Below the pieces are notes generated by a model. It had not been told where the DNA came from. It saw nothing but the letters and a program-made list of their open reading frames with translations, and made no database searches. From contig NZ_BJHV01000001.1 in the NCBI RefSeq assembly GCF_005405925.1, positions 1,240,001-1,304,000 of the forward strand: a stretch of DNA of 64,000 nt, in the 5' to 3' direction. This document shows positions 45,141 through 55,062 of this stretch, in pieces. The DNA comes from Streptomyces antimycoticus (GTDB lineage Bacteria > Actinomycetota > Actinomycetes > Streptomycetales > Streptomycetaceae). The position numbers and the translations under genes are program-made. The first letter of the stretch is position 1. Each line of letters opens with the position of its first letter.

Positions 45141-46259
45141 GTGAACACCCGCGCGGCCACGGCACTGTCCCGCCCCTTCGCACTGGGCTCCGCCAAGCTG
45201 CCGAACAGGATCGTCATGGCACCCATGACCCGCGGACACTCCCCCGATGGCATTCCCGGTGAGGACGTCGCCGCCTACTACGCGCGCCGGGCCGCGGCGG
45301 GGACCGGCCTGATCATCACCGAGGGCACCACCGTCGACCACCGGTCCGCCGGTTATCTCGACGGCGTCCCGCGGTTCCACGGCGAGGCGCAGCTCGCCGG
45401 ATGGCAGAAGGTCGTTGACGCCGTACACACCCACGGTGGCGCGATCATGCCCCAGCTCTGGCACGTGGGAATACAGCGGCCCGCGGGAGCGCCGCCATTC
45501 CCCGACGCCCCGTCCGTGGGCCCGTCCGGGATCGCGCTGGACGGCACGCCCGGAGCGGGCGGGACGATGACCCTCGCCGACATCGACGACGTCATCGGCG
45601 CCTTCGCCAAGGCGGCGCGGGAGGCCGAGCGGATCGGCTTCGACGGCGTGGAACTACATGGCGCGCACGGCTATCTCATCGACCAGTTCCTCTGGGAGCG
45701 CACCAATCGGCGCACCGACGGCTACGGCGGCGACCTGGCCTCGCGCACCACGTTCGCCGCCGACCTGGTGGCCGCCATCCGCGAACAGGTCGCGCCCGAC
45801 TTCCCCATCGTGCTCCGGTTCTCCCAGTGGAAGTCCGAAAACTACGACGTCCGGCTCGCCGAGAACCCCAAGGAACTGGAAGCCGTGCTCACCCCGCTGG
45901 CGGAGGCCGGGGTTGACGCGTTCCACGCGTCCGGACGCCGCCACTGGCAGGCCGAGTTCCCCGACACGGGATCGGAGCTGAACATCGCCGGGTGGGCGAA
46001 GAAGGTCACCGGTAAGCCGGTCATCACCGTCGGCTCGGTCGGTCTGGACACCGTCTTCCAGCCCGGCTCCCTCTCCGGTGCGAACGCGGCCGTGGACACC
46101 ATCGAGGGTCTCCTCGACCGCCTGGAGCGGGACGAGTTCGACCTCGTGGCCGTCGGACGCGCACTGCTCGCCGACCCCCAGTGGGCCGAGAAGGTCCTGA
46201 ACGACCGGATGAGCGAGCTCATTCCGTTCAGCCAGGACTCGGTGGCGTCCCTGCACTGA
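45141..46259 (+). CDS. Old yellow enzyme family NADH:flavin oxidoreductase
   Basis: 372 residues from GTG 45141 with AGGAGAG upstream. FMN barrel: NRIVMAPMTRGHSPDGIPGE, IITEGTTVDHRSAGY, MPQLWHVGIQ, VELHGAHGYLIDQFLWERTN, RTDGYGGDLASRTTFAADLV, VITVGSVGL, VAVGRALLADPQWAEKV. Reduces activated C=C bonds such as enones or nitrate esters using NAD(P)H. The divergent Rrf2 regulator and terminator mark it as a single-gene stress-response unit. The lengthened loop near residues 325-335 (FQPGSLSGANAAVDTIEG) is an insertion seen in some members. Confidence 0.93.
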   Translation: MNTRAATALSRPFALGSAKLPNRIVMAPMTRGHSPDGIPGEDVAAYYARRAAAGTGLIITEGTTVDHRSAGYLDGVPRFHGEAQLAGWQKVVDAVHTHGGAIMPQLWHVGIQRPAGAPPFPDAPSVGPSGIALDGTPGAGGTMTLADIDDVIGAFAKAAREAERIGFDGVELHGAHGYLIDQFLWERTNRRTDGYGGDLASRTTFAADLVAAIREQVAPDFPIVLRFSQWKSENYDVRLAENPKELEAVLTPLAEAGVDAFHASGRRHWQAEFPDTGSELNIAGWAKKVTGKPVITVGSVGLDTVFQPGSLSGANAAVDTIEGLLDRLERDEFDLVAVGRALLADPQWAEKVLNDRMSELIPFSQDSVASLH

Positions 46260-46296
46260 GCCGAGTCCCCGTTCGGGAGACGCGGCGGGAAGGGGA

Positions 46297-46335
46297 TCGG
46301 CGCCGACCGACACGGGGGAATCCGGTCGGCGCCGA
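46297..46335 (+). terminator. Strong terminator of the OYE gene
   Basis: TCGGCGCCGACCG (46297-46309) pairs perfectly over 13 bases with CGGTCGGCGCCGA (46323-46335), 38 bases past the stop. The stretch 46336-46521 contains an A/T-rich GTAGTTTAACATTTC element but nothing definable. Confidence 0.85.
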
Positions 46336-46521
46336 GCATGGGGTGCGGCAGGTAGTTTAACATTTCACGACCGCCTCGCATCGGGCCGGGTCGGCATGGG
46401 CGGTCCGAGCGAGTCCGGCGACCCCGAGGAGAGCGCTCCCGTCCATGGCGTCGCACACCGGGGACGCCAAGACTTCCGATGCGAACCGGAATGCGGACGG
46501 GGGCTCCGAGGTTATGACGGC

Positions 46522-46911
46522 ATGAGCGATTCACCCCGTGATGGCGCTCTGTCTCCGGCCGAGCGCGCGTCCATCCGTGAACAGCTGGTGGCCGAGCATG
46601 CCGGCACCAGGGAGCAGATCTCGGCCCTGAACCGTGAATTCGAGGGGATCGTCGCGTCGAACGCCCTGGTGGCGGTCGACGACGAGCACGACCCGGAGGG
46701 GTCGAGCACCGCCTTCGAGCGGGCCCATGTCGCCGCCTTGCTGGCCCAGGCACGCGATCATCTGACCGCCCTGGACGAGGCGCTGGAGCGGCTGGACCGC
46801 GACGACTACGGGCGGTGCGCGGTGTGCGGCGAGCCGATCCCGGCGGAGCGCCTGGAGGTGCGCCCGGCGGCGGACACCTGCGTACGCTGCGCGGCCGCCC
46901 GCCCCCGCTGA
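46522..46911 (+). CDS. TraR/DksA-type zinc-finger protein
   Basis: 129 residues from ATG 46522. An N-terminal coiled-coil region (ERASIREQLVAEHAGTREQI, ALLAQARDHLTALDEALERL) precedes a zinc finger with Cys99, Cys102, Cys120 and Cys123 (CAVC...CVRC). In DksA relatives the coiled coil enters the RNA polymerase secondary channel; Streptomyces paralogues often bear DPEG/AxxALA acidic tips, here DDEHDPEGSS. Single gene. Confidence 0.9.
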   Translation: MSDSPRDGALSPAERASIREQLVAEHAGTREQISALNREFEGIVASNALVAVDDEHDPEGSSTAFERAHVAALLAQARDHLTALDEALERLDRDDYGRCAVCGEPIPAERLEVRPAADTCVRCAAARPR

Positions 46912-47113
46912 CCGACCCGGCGCCAAGCGGTACCGAGCGGCTCCGGCGATCGGACGGTGGCTTCGCGGGCGCCCGCCCCGGCCGATGGGCTCAGACCACC
47001 GACGCGCGATACGCCGAAGGATGTATGGGCGGTTTCATCAGCGGCTACGACCTTCGTGGCGATGTGGGACGTGAGGATGGCGGGAGTCACCGCGCCTCCC
47101 GGAGGACCTCCCC

Positions 47114-48063
47114 ATGACCGAGCCGCACACCGGTATGCCCGCCCCTCGACCGCCGCCGCCCTGCTCCGGGCGCTGACCGGCGGTCTGGTGATGGCCACGG
47201 CACTCGGTGTCGGCACGGCCGTGGGTCCGGTCGGCGCCGATGCCCTCGGCCTCACCGGCTTCGCGGCCCGGGTGCTCCCGGGCGCGCTGGTCACGGCGCC
47301 GGCCGTGCCACTTGTACTCCTCCTCGTACGCCGGGGGCGCCGCTCCCCGGCGTGGCTCGGGTTGGGCGGGGCGGGCGCGAGCCTGCGTGCGCTGCTGACC
47401 GGAGTGGGGGTGACGGCGGCCGCGGCCGCCCTCGTCCTCGGTGCGGGTACCGCCGCGGGCATGCTGCGCTGGTCGCGTATCGAGCCCGCCACCCTCGCCG
47501 GGTTCATCCTCTCGAACGGGGTGGTCGCCCTTCTGCTCGAAGCCCTGCCGGAGGAGACGACCCTGCGCGGCTACGCCTGGACGTCGTTGCGCACCCGGTT
47601 CGGCGCTACCGTGTCGGCCCTCGGTACGACGGCGGTGTTCCTGCTGGTGCCGGGGGCCTCGACCGTCATCGGGGCCGCGACCGCGCATCTGGCCGGCGGC
47701 GATCCGGAACCGATCGGGTTCGCTCCGGACGGGCAGAATCCCGCCGACTATCTGATCCTCCTGACCGTGTTCGGACTGACGCTCGTGGCGGCCCGGACGG
47801 CCGTGAGCCGGGCTCCGCTGTGGGCCGCCATCGGCACCCATCTGACCTTCCTGACCGTCAACCGGATCGTGCTGGAGGGCGACCGGCGCGGCGCGGGCTG
47901 GCACACCGAGCAGACGACACCGGACGCGGTGCTGCTCGTCCCCGCCTATCTGTTGCTGGCCACCGCCGGTTTCGCGGTGTGCCGACGGGCCGCGCGACGG
48001 CGTGGCGCCGAGTCGCCGCCGGCGGTGGCAGAGCGGGCAGAACACCCGGCGCCACACGCGTGA
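47114..48063 (+). CDS. CPBP family membrane protease, frameshifted at N-terminus
   Basis: Main frame encodes a multi-span protein with the CPBP/Abi motif EALPEETTLRGYAWTSLR (the Glu-Glu and Arg of EExxxR), then a second motif around AAIGTHLTFLTVNR with the conserved His. ATG 47114 has an ideal GGAGG 8 bases upstream but runs into a stop. Adding one C to the C4 run 47142-47145 gives MTEPHTGMPAPSTAAALLRA and joins the main frame for 316 residues. Expected role: type II CAAX-like intramembrane protease or bacteriocin-immunity-like protein. Ends exactly where the truncated SDR begins on the other strand. Confidence 0.8.
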
Positions 48064-48687
48064 CGCCCCGTACGGCGCCAGTTCGTGGCCCTGAGAGAAG
48101 GCCAGCCGGTTCACCGCGGTCTTCACCAGGTCGTAGAAGACCGAGATGTGATACCGGTCGGCGTTGTACGCGGCGGTGCCGTCGGTCATCTCGACGAGCA
48201 GGCCACCCGGCTTGCCGATCAGCAGCGGCAGCAGGTGGTGCGAGGTGATCAGGTGGGTGTCCAGACCGAGCCGGAGAATGCGCAGCCCGTCGTCGAGGCC
48301 GTGTTCCCAGATCGGGGTGTTCCAGTCGGCGGGCCCGCCCTTGAGCCGCTCGGCGCCCCAGATGTCGTTGACCAGGACGTCGATCCCGCCGTGATCGTGG
48401 CGGATGCGCTGGGCCAGCCGCCCGACCTGCGCGGAGTCGAGATGGTCGGTGCGGATGGCGATGCCGGTGCCACCGAGCCGCGTGACGAGTTCGGCCGTCT
48501 CCTCGATCGTCTCGGGCCGGTCGTAGTTGGACCCGCCCCTGCCCGATACGCTGCTGCGGCCGGTGCAGATGACGGTGGCGCCGGCCTCGCCCAGCGCGGC
48601 CGCGATCCCGCGCCCGGCGCCGCGGGTCGCCCCGGCGACGACGGCGACACGTCCGTGCAGTGCATCGTGATCGAGTGTCCGGCTCAC
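48064..48687 (-). pseudogene. SDR family protein truncated at C-terminus
   Basis: From GTG 48687 an SDR is encoded: VAVVAGATRGAGRGIAAALG, RSDNYDRPE-like cofactor loop (SNYDRPETIEETAELV), DVLVNDIWGAERLKG, EMTDGTAAYNADRYHISVFY and DLVKTAVNRLAFSQGHELAP, with the catalytic Tyr/Lys in YHISVFYDLVK. After ELAPYGA the family sequence should continue with a C-terminal substrate domain of some 90 residues, but the homology stops at 48064, exactly at the stop codon of the convergent CPBP gene. The frame stays open beyond only because of G+C bias. Interpreted as a gene cut by a deletion. Confidence 0.7.
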
Positions 48688-48874
48688 CCGATGAGTGTCG
48701 CAGAACAACGGGTACGCACACCGGACCGCACGGCCGTGCCGGATCAACCGTGCCGGCCCGGGGAGTAGTTGTTCCCCCGATGCCATCGCTCGGCCGATAC
48801 CCCGAAGCGTGGGCGCGTTTCACCCGGTGAGACGATGCGGTCGCCCAATCTTCAACAATCGAAAAGGAGCGCGA

Positions 48875-49809
48875 ATGCATAAACGTCGTGGAATCGTGAC
48901 CCCCGCTGGAGAGTCGCGGCGGTCGCGTCCACGGTGGCCGTAGCGATCGCGGTTCCGGTGGCGATGGCCCAGGCTTCGGCCGAGCCGCCGCCGGAGGTCA
49001 GCGCCCAGGGGGCGTACCTGCTCGACACCGGTTCCAACAAGGAGCTGATGGCCAAGGACGCCAACACCAAGCGTCCGATGGCGAGCACCACCAAGATCAT
49101 GACTGCCCTCGTGGTGCTCGAGACCCGAGGTCTGGACCTCAACCAGCAGGTCACCGTCAAGCAGGAATACCGCGACTATGTCACCAAGGCGGGCGCCAGC
49201 ACGGCGGACCTGCAGACCGGTGACAAGCTCACCGTCAACCAGTTGCTGTACGCGCTGATGCTGCCGTCCGGCTGTGACGCGGCGATGGCGCTGGCCGACA
49301 CCTTCGGCACCGGCGACACCACCGCCGAGCGCACCAAGTCCTTCATCTCCAAGATGAACGCGAAGGCGAAGGACCTGGGGCTGGCCAACACCAACTACGA
49401 CTCGTTCGACGGTGTCTCGGCCGACAGCGACAACTACTCGACGCCCCATGATCTGGCGCAGCTGACCCGCCGCGCCATGGACAACGCGACGTTCGACACG
49501 GTCGTCAAGTCGGTGTCCACCGAGCAGGAGGCACCGGCGGCCAACGGCCACACCCGGTACTACTCCTGGGACAACACCAACCAGTTGCTGGGCTCGTACC
49601 AGGGCGCCATCGGCGTCAAGACCGGGACCACCACCCCCGCCGGACCCTGTCTGGTGTTCGCCGCCAAGCGCGGTGACAAGGAGGTCGTGGGAGTCGTGCT
49701 CAACGACGCGGACCGCTACCCGGACGCGAAGAAGATGCTCGACTGGACGTACGACACCACCACCGAGGTGAAGTGGCGCCAGCTTCCCAAGGGCGCCCAG
49801 CGGGACTGA
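48875..49809 (+). CDS. D-alanyl-D-alanine carboxypeptidase (PBP5/DacA type), frameshifted in signal peptide
   Basis: Low-molecular-mass penicillin-binding protein trimming peptidoglycan stem peptides. ATG 48875 follows AAAAGGAG, but its frame ends at 48943. One extra C in the C5 run 48900-48904 gives MHKRRGIVTPRWRVAAVAST and a normal signal peptide ending at AMAQA, for 311 residues. Motifs: STTKIMT (SxxK), SGCDAAM (SxN position with Cys) and KTGTT. There is no C-terminal PBP5 beta-domain or membrane anchor, so the protein appears secreted. A strong terminator follows. Confidence 0.88.
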
Positions 49810-49837
49810 TCCACAAGCCCCGCAAAGGCGACAGCAC

Positions 49838-49872
49838 GGTGCCCCGGCCGGACTCGTTCCGACCGGGGCACC
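49838..49872 (+). terminator. Terminator of the carboxypeptidase gene
   Basis: GGTGCCCCGG (49838-49847) pairs perfectly with CCGGGGCACC (49863-49872), loop of 15 bases, 28 bases after the stop. Confidence 0.85.
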
Positions 49873-50159
49873 GGTGCTCGGGCGCCCTCGTCCTCGGGTT
49901 CCGTGGAGTACGGGAGCGGACGCGGGGAAGGCGCCGGTCGGGAGAGCCGAGGGTCAGGGGCGGGCGCACCGAAGGGAAGGGGCGCCCGCCCCGGGGGCTC
50001 CCGCCGTGCCACGGGCGTCTTTCCGCGGCCGCCCCGGACTGCGGCCACGCTGGGCTTCCGCGGCCGCCGCCGAGCTTCTGTACCGGCTCTCAAGCGCAAC
50101 TCAGCGGCGTTTGAGGACAGTTGGGATAGCCACCCCGCAGTCCTCGAACGGAGTCGACC
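49873..50159. other. Intergenic region before the esterase gene
   Basis: About 290 bases with no gene. A weak interrupted inverted repeat (CTCAA at 50089-50093 and TTGAG at 50111-50115, with GCGC/GCG between) lies 45-70 bases upstream of the esterase start and could be an operator. Confidence 0.35.
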
Positions 50160-51122
50160 ATGGCCTTCACCCTCGACCCTGAGCTCGCCGCGGTGCTGCA
50201 GGCCCTCGCCGAGCAGGGTGGCCCCGCTCCCCCGCCCGCACGCGACGACTGGCGGACGCTGCGCGCCAGGGGCACGGCCTCGATGCGGTGGCTGGCCTCC
50301 CTGCTCCCGGCCTACCCCTCCGGCTTTCCCCTGGTGAAGGCGGACTCGCACAAGGTGCGGTCCGCGGACGGGGCGGAGATCCTCGTCCGCTGGTACGAGA
50401 AGGCCGACTCCGCGCCGGGTTCCGCGGTCGTCTACGCCCATGGCGGAGGGATGATCGCCGGCAGCGTCGACCTCTACGACTCCGTCGTCGCCGGATACGT
50501 CCAGGCGACCGGGGTGCCGTTCCTGTCCGTCGACTACCGCCTGGCTCCCGACGCGGCCACCGGCACCGGCCCCGTGGAGGACGTCTTCGCCGCGCTGACC
50601 TGGTTGGGCGGCCAGGCGGCCGAGCTGAGGGTCGACCCCCGCCGCATCGCCGTCATGGGTGACAGCGCCGGGGGCGGGCTCGCCGCGGGCACGGCGATCC
50701 TCGCCCGTGAGCGGGGAGTTCCCCTCGCCCGTCAGGCGCTGCTGTATCCCATGCTGGACGACCGCACTCTCACCCCGGACCCACGGCTGACCCCGTATGT
50801 CGCCTGGACCTGGGACGACAACTGGACCGGCTGGCACGCCCTGCTGGGCACGGCATTCGGCACCGACGCCGTGCCGCCGGAGGCGGCGCCCGCGCGCGTC
50901 GCCACCGTCGCGGGCCTGGCACCCGCCTATGTCGAGGTCGGAGAGCTCGACATCTTCCGCGCCGAGGCCGTCACCTACGCACAGCGGCTCGCCGAGGCCG
51001 ATGTCTCCACCGAACTGCATGTCCACAGCGGGGCCATCCACGAGTACGACCGCCTCGCCCCCGCCTCCCGGCTCGCCCGCCGGGCCATGGAGGACCGCAG
51101 GCGGGTGATCTCCGCACTGTGA
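50160..51122 (+). CDS. Alpha/beta hydrolase, hormone-sensitive-lipase family
   Basis: 320 residues. HGGG oxyanion motif (94-97, VVYAHGGGMIAGS), nucleophile Ser169 in MGDSAGGGLA, VDYRLAPDAA, acid in EVGELDIFRAEA and His in GAIHEYDRLAP. Typical class IV esterase acting on small acyl esters. No signal peptide. Single gene with a hairpin about 130 bases downstream. Confidence 0.92.
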   Translation: MAFTLDPELAAVLQALAEQGGPAPPPARDDWRTLRARGTASMRWLASLLPAYPSGFPLVKADSHKVRSADGAEILVRWYEKADSAPGSAVVYAHGGGMIAGSVDLYDSVVAGYVQATGVPFLSVDYRLAPDAATGTGPVEDVFAALTWLGGQAAELRVDPRRIAVMGDSAGGGLAAGTAILARERGVPLARQALLYPMLDDRTLTPDPRLTPYVAWTWDDNWTGWHALLGTAFGTDAVPPEAAPARVATVAGLAPAYVEVGELDIFRAEAVTYAQRLAEADVSTELHVHSGAIHEYDRLAPASRLARRAMEDRRRVISAL

Positions 51123-51253
51123 GGGCCCGTATGAGCCGGAGCCGAGATCGGGCCCCACTGGCCCGCCCGCGTCGATCGCGCCGGTCGAGCAGGATGCGTC
51201 CCGCGAACCCGTCCCCGCCATCAGCCGGCCCCACCGCCACGTGGCGATCCGCC

Positions 51254-51279
51254 CGGGCCGAAGCATGCGCTTCGGCCCG
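51254..51279. terminator. Terminator hairpin
   Basis: CGGGCCGAAGC (51254-51264) pairs perfectly with GCTTCGGCCCG (51269-51279) around ATGC. It lies in the 318-base gap after the esterase gene; nothing else is recognisable there. Confidence 0.8.
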
Positions 51280-51440
51280 GCGTGTGCTCGACGGCCCCGC
51301 CGCCTTCCCTTGCACGCGGGTAACACCAGCAGTGCCGGATGTGCAATTGCCGTTCATGGATGAGGTTGCCTACCGTCGAGGCGCAGACGGCGAAGCGCGC
51401 GCCAAGCCTCCCCTCTCTTCACCATGCGCGGGAGCACCTC

Positions 51441-52264
51441 ATGTCCATTGCCACCGGCACCACCCCGACAACGGCCTCGACGCCACCTTGCTCAACCGGG
51501 TCACCGAAGCCGTTCGCACCGCCGGCGAACTGCTGCGGAAGCGCCACACCCCACAGGCCTGCGGCGTGTCCCTGGACGAGATCGTCACGGAGATCCATGC
51601 CAATGACGACGCCGTACTCGACGTCCTGAAGGCGCCGCTGATGGCCGCGAGGCCCGGCGCTCGCTGGGCCGAGGACGAGTTGGAGGGCGGTGCGCTGCCT
51701 CCGGGCGAGTGGTGGATCGTCGACCCGGCCGAGGGCAACATCAACCATGTGCACGGCATGGACGACTGGGCCGTGACGGCCACCCTCGTCCGCGACAACC
51801 ACCCGGTCCTCACCGTCGTCCACCTGCCGCTGACCGGCGACTGGTACACCGCGGTGGCCGGTCACGGCGCCCAGCTGAACGGCGCGCCGCTGCGGGTGTC
51901 GGCCAAGACGGACCTGGGCGCGGCCCTGGTCGGCACGGGCCAGGCCCGGCCCGGGGAGGACGAGCACACGTTCCACCGGATCGGCGCCTCGGTCACCCAG
52001 ATGCTGATCCACGGCCTGGTCGTCCGGGTCTCGGTGCCCGCCACCCTGCAGCTGATCCATGTCGCCGCCGGACGCATGGACGCGTTCTGGCAGTTCTCCG
52101 ATGTGCGCTCGGGTCTGGTGGCCGGCGCCCTGCTGGTCGCCGAGGCCGGAGGCACGGTCACCGACACCCGGGGCAATCCATGGGACCTGGCCGGCCGTGA
52201 CTTCCTGGCCACCGCCCCCGGTCTCCACGCCGCGGCCGTCTCCGTCCTGTCGCCCCGCGCCTGA
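51441..52264 (+). CDS. Inositol-monophosphatase-family protein, frameshifted near N-terminus
   Basis: ATG 51441 with GGGAG upstream reads MSIATGTTP, then leaves frame; one extra C in the C4 run 51473-51476 gives MSIATGTTPDNGLDATLLNR and 274 residues. The fold is that of IMPase-like phosphatases (TAGELLRKRHTP, ARWAEDELEGG, WWIVDPAEGNINHVHGMDDW, VPATLQLIHVAAGRMDAFWQ, ALLVAEAGGTVTDTRGNPWD). The metal motif DP-x-D-G-T is changed to DPAEGN, so one metal ligand is Glu and the following Thr is Asn; the substrate is probably not inositol phosphate. Its stop codon begins a 38-bp tandem repeat leading to the next gene. Confidence 0.85.
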
Positions 52265-52395
52265 CCACCCGCTTCCGGCAGGTTTTGTCGCGCATTGCCT
52301 GACCACCCGCACGCAGCAGGTCCTGTCGCGCACCGTCTGACCACCCGCACCCAGCAGGTCCTGTCGCGCATTGCCTGACCACCCGCACCCAGCAA
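52262..52395. repeat. 38-bp tandem repeat from the stop codon to the next ribosome-binding site
   Basis: Units at 52262-52299, 52300-52337 and 52338-52375, and a partial at 52376-52395. Each starts TGACCACCCGC and ends TGTCGCGCA-(TTGCC/CCGTC). The first TGA is the stop codon of the IMPase-like gene. The truncated last unit runs into AAGGAG (52394-52399), the ribosome-binding site of the following gene. Confidence 0.95.
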
Positions 52396-52408
52396 GGAGC
52401 ACACCCGC

Positions 52409-53055
52409 ATGACCAGCATCGGCATCCTCGGCACCGGACGCGTCGGCAGCGGTCTCGCCCGCGCACTGGCCACCGCCGGCCACCAGATCACCCTCGGCCA
52501 CCGGCAGCCGCCCCAGGAGGCCGCGGCCGACGAGACCGGCGCCGTCCCGGCGATCCGCCACGCCGACCAGCGCACCACCGCCGCCACCACCGAGGTCGTC
52601 ATCAACGCCACCCCGGGTGACACCGCCCTGGAACGTCTCTCCGCCCTGCACACCGAGCTGGCGGGCAAGATCCTCATCGATGTCTCCAACGCCACCCGGC
52701 ACACCTCCGACGGGCTTCCCGCGGACCTGTGCTATCCCGGCAGCAGCCTGGCCGAGCGGCTTCAGCGGGCGCTGCCCGCGACCCGGGTGGTCAAGACCCT
52801 CAACACCATGCTCTTCCCGGTCATGACCGCCCCGCCGACCTGTCCACCCCGCCCACCGCCTACCTCTCCGGAGACGACGCGGACGCCAAGGCCCTCACCA
52901 CGGACCTCCTCGCCGACCTCGGCTGGAAGCCCGAGTGGATCGAGGACCTCGGCGACATCACCACCGCCCGCGCGACCGAAGCCCTCGTCCTGCTCGTGCC
53001 CCATGTGCTGCGCCGCCACGGACTCCGGCCGTTCGCCGTCTCCCTGGCCCGCTGA
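52409..53055 (+). CDS. NADP-binding F420/ketol-acid-reductoisomerase-like protein, frameshifted
   Basis: N-terminal Rossmann motif SIGILGTGRVGSGLARALAT with NADP-type GHRQPP after strand 2, then VVINATPGDTALERLSAL, KILIDVSNATRH and VVKTLNTMLFPVM. After residue 140 the frame changes; one extra C in the C4 run 52830-52833 gives TAPADLSTPPTAYLSGDDAD and 215 residues, ending VLLVPHVLRRHGLRPFAVSL. This is the fold of NADPH-dependent F420 reductase-like proteins. Forms a pair with the IMPase-like gene across the 38-bp repeat. Confidence 0.82.
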
Positions 53056-53135
53056 ACCTCCGCGCACCAACCGCAGAACCTCAAGCCAACATCGTTCGTC
53101 TTCTCCTTCGAACAGCCGCCGGACGAAGGACGCGC

Positions 53136-54661
53136 ATGACAGGCAGAGACGGGGAGACGACGGGGAGCCCCACCACGGGGCCGGCCGACCCGGGCGGGCA
53201 GCGCAAGGGGCGCCGCCCGCTGCGGATCGCTCTGCTGATCGTGGTGTCGTTCCTGGTGCTGCTCGGCGGCGGGGCCGGCTGGCTCTACTTCAAGCTGAAC
53301 GGCAACATCACCACCTTCGGGGCGGACGGGCTCTCGGACAATCGGCCCGAGGGCAACGCCGCCGGCGAGAACGTGCTGGTCATCGGATCGGACACCCGGT
53401 CGGGCGACAACAGCAAGCTGGGCGGCGGCACCGGAGACGTGGGCCGTTCGGACACCGCCCTCCTGCTGCATGTCTACTCCGATGGCAAGCACGCCGTAGG
53501 GGTGTCGATACCCCGCGACACCCTGGTCGACATCCCGCCGTGCCGGCTGCCCGACGGCAAATGGACCAGGACGCAGCGGAACACCATGTTCAACTCGGCG
53601 TTCTCCGTGGGCGAGACCGCGCAGGGCAACCCGGCCTGCACCCAGAACACCGTCGAGAAGCTGACCGGCCTGCGCATGGACCACACCGTCGTCATCGACT
53701 TCGAGGGCTTCGCGCGGATGACCTCGGCGGTCGGCGGGGTGCAGGTGTGTGTGCCCCAGGACGTCTACGAACGCGATCTGAGCCCCAACCGCGGCACCCG
53801 CGGCAAGCGCATCTTCAGCAAGGGGGTGCAGACGGTCTCCGGGCAGAAGGCGCTGGACTACGTCCGCATCCGCCACGGCATCGGCGACGGCTCGGACATC
53901 GGACGCATACAGCGGCAGCAGGCCTTCATCTCCAGTCTCTTCAAGAAGGTGAAGGGCCAGGGATTCGACCCGACCACGCTGTATCCGCTGGCGGACGCGG
54001 CCACCAAGTCGATGACCGTGGACCCGGGGCTCGGATCGGCCAAGAAGCTGATGTCCTTCGCCATGTCGCTGAAGGACATCGATCTGCACAACACCAAGTT
54101 CCTCACCATCCCCTGGCGCTACCAGGGCGAACGCGTGGCCGTGGTCCAGCCGGACGCCGATGCGCTATGGGCCGACATCAGGGCCGACCGCACCATCGAC
54201 GGGAAGGCGGCCGGTGGCAAGAAGGACGGGCATCGGCCCTCCGCCACCCGAGCGGCACCCCGAGCGCCACGTCCACCGTGGCGGGCGCGGGCATCAGCGT
54301 CACCGTGTACAACGGCACCACCACCCCGGGGCTCGCCGCACGCGCCGCGGACACCCTCAGGACACATGGCTTCACCGTGGCCGGCGCCACGAACGCCGAC
54401 AGCCAAGACCATGCCACCACGGTGGTCGGCTACGGCCCCGGCGAGCGGGACAAGGCCCAGACCGTGGCCCGGTTCTTCCCCGGCGCCGGACTGCGGCCCG
54501 CCACCACCGCGGGCATCAGCCTCACCCTGGGACGGACGTACCTCACCGCGCCCTCTCCCGGCGCCTCCACGCCCTCCACGCCCTCCGCGCTGCCCTCGAA
54601 GGTGGCCGAGGACGCCCGCTCCGCCGACGACGACCCCTGCTCCAATCTGTCCTACGGCTGA
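53136..54661 (+). CDS. LytR-CpsA-Psr (LCP) family protein with LytR_C domain, frameshifted
   Basis: Cell-wall enzyme that ligates anionic glycopolymers to peptidoglycan. ATG 53136; single transmembrane helix at about 30-50 (IALLIVVSFLVLLGGGAGWL); LCP domain with ENVLVIGSDTRSGD, GRSDTALLLHV, VSIPRDTLVDIPPC (active-site Arg/Asp) and ALDYVRIRHG. The frame breaks at the C3 run 54247-54249. With one extra C the linker reads PSATPSGTPSATST and continues into the LytR_C domain (AGISVTVYNGTTTPGLAARA), total 508 residues. Normal architecture for Streptomyces LCP proteins. Confidence 0.92.
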
Positions 54662-54778
54662 CCGGCGTTCTTCACGCACTGTTCAGGCATGGCGCACGCT
54701 CTCCCGGGCATCCGGAGATCAAGCCGCTCACCCCGGCACGGCACGACCGCACCAGAGCACAACGAAGGGGACGACAAC

Positions 54779-55045
54779 GTGGGCATCGTCAGCTGGATCA
54801 TCCTCGGCCTGCTGGCCGGAGTCATCGCCAAGATCCTTCTCCCCGGGCGTGACCCCGGCGGGCTGGTCGGCACCACGATCATCGGCATCGCGGGGGCCTT
54901 CGTGGGCGGCTGGATCTCCGCGCAGTTCTTCGACCGGGAGGTCCAGAAGGAGTTCTTCGACCCCGCCACCTGGGGCGCGGCGATCGGCGGCTCGTTCGTC
55001 CTCCTCGTCCTGTACCGCCTGCTGTTCGGCAATTCACGGGACTGA
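54779..55045 (+). CDS. GlsB/YeaQ/YmgE family small membrane protein
   Basis: 88 residues from GTG 54779 with AAGGGGA upstream. Three membrane segments: GIVSWIILGLLAGVIAKILL, GLVGTTIIGIAGAFVGGWIS and AAIGGSFVLLVLYRLLFG, with the family motif LAGVIAKILLPGRDPGG. Transglycosylase-associated/stress protein family, function unclear. Confidence 0.93.
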   Translation: MGIVSWIILGLLAGVIAKILLPGRDPGGLVGTTIIGIAGAFVGGWISAQFFDREVQKEFFDPATWGAAIGGSFVLLVLYRLLFGNSRD

Positions 55046-55062
55046 CGGCGTGCGGGCCCCGC

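Noticed and set aside
47038..48063. SDR coding region continuing through the CPBP gene on the minus strand
   Set aside because: The frame is open but loses SDR similarity at 48064; the plus-strand CPBP frame has clear membrane segments and the EExxxR motif.
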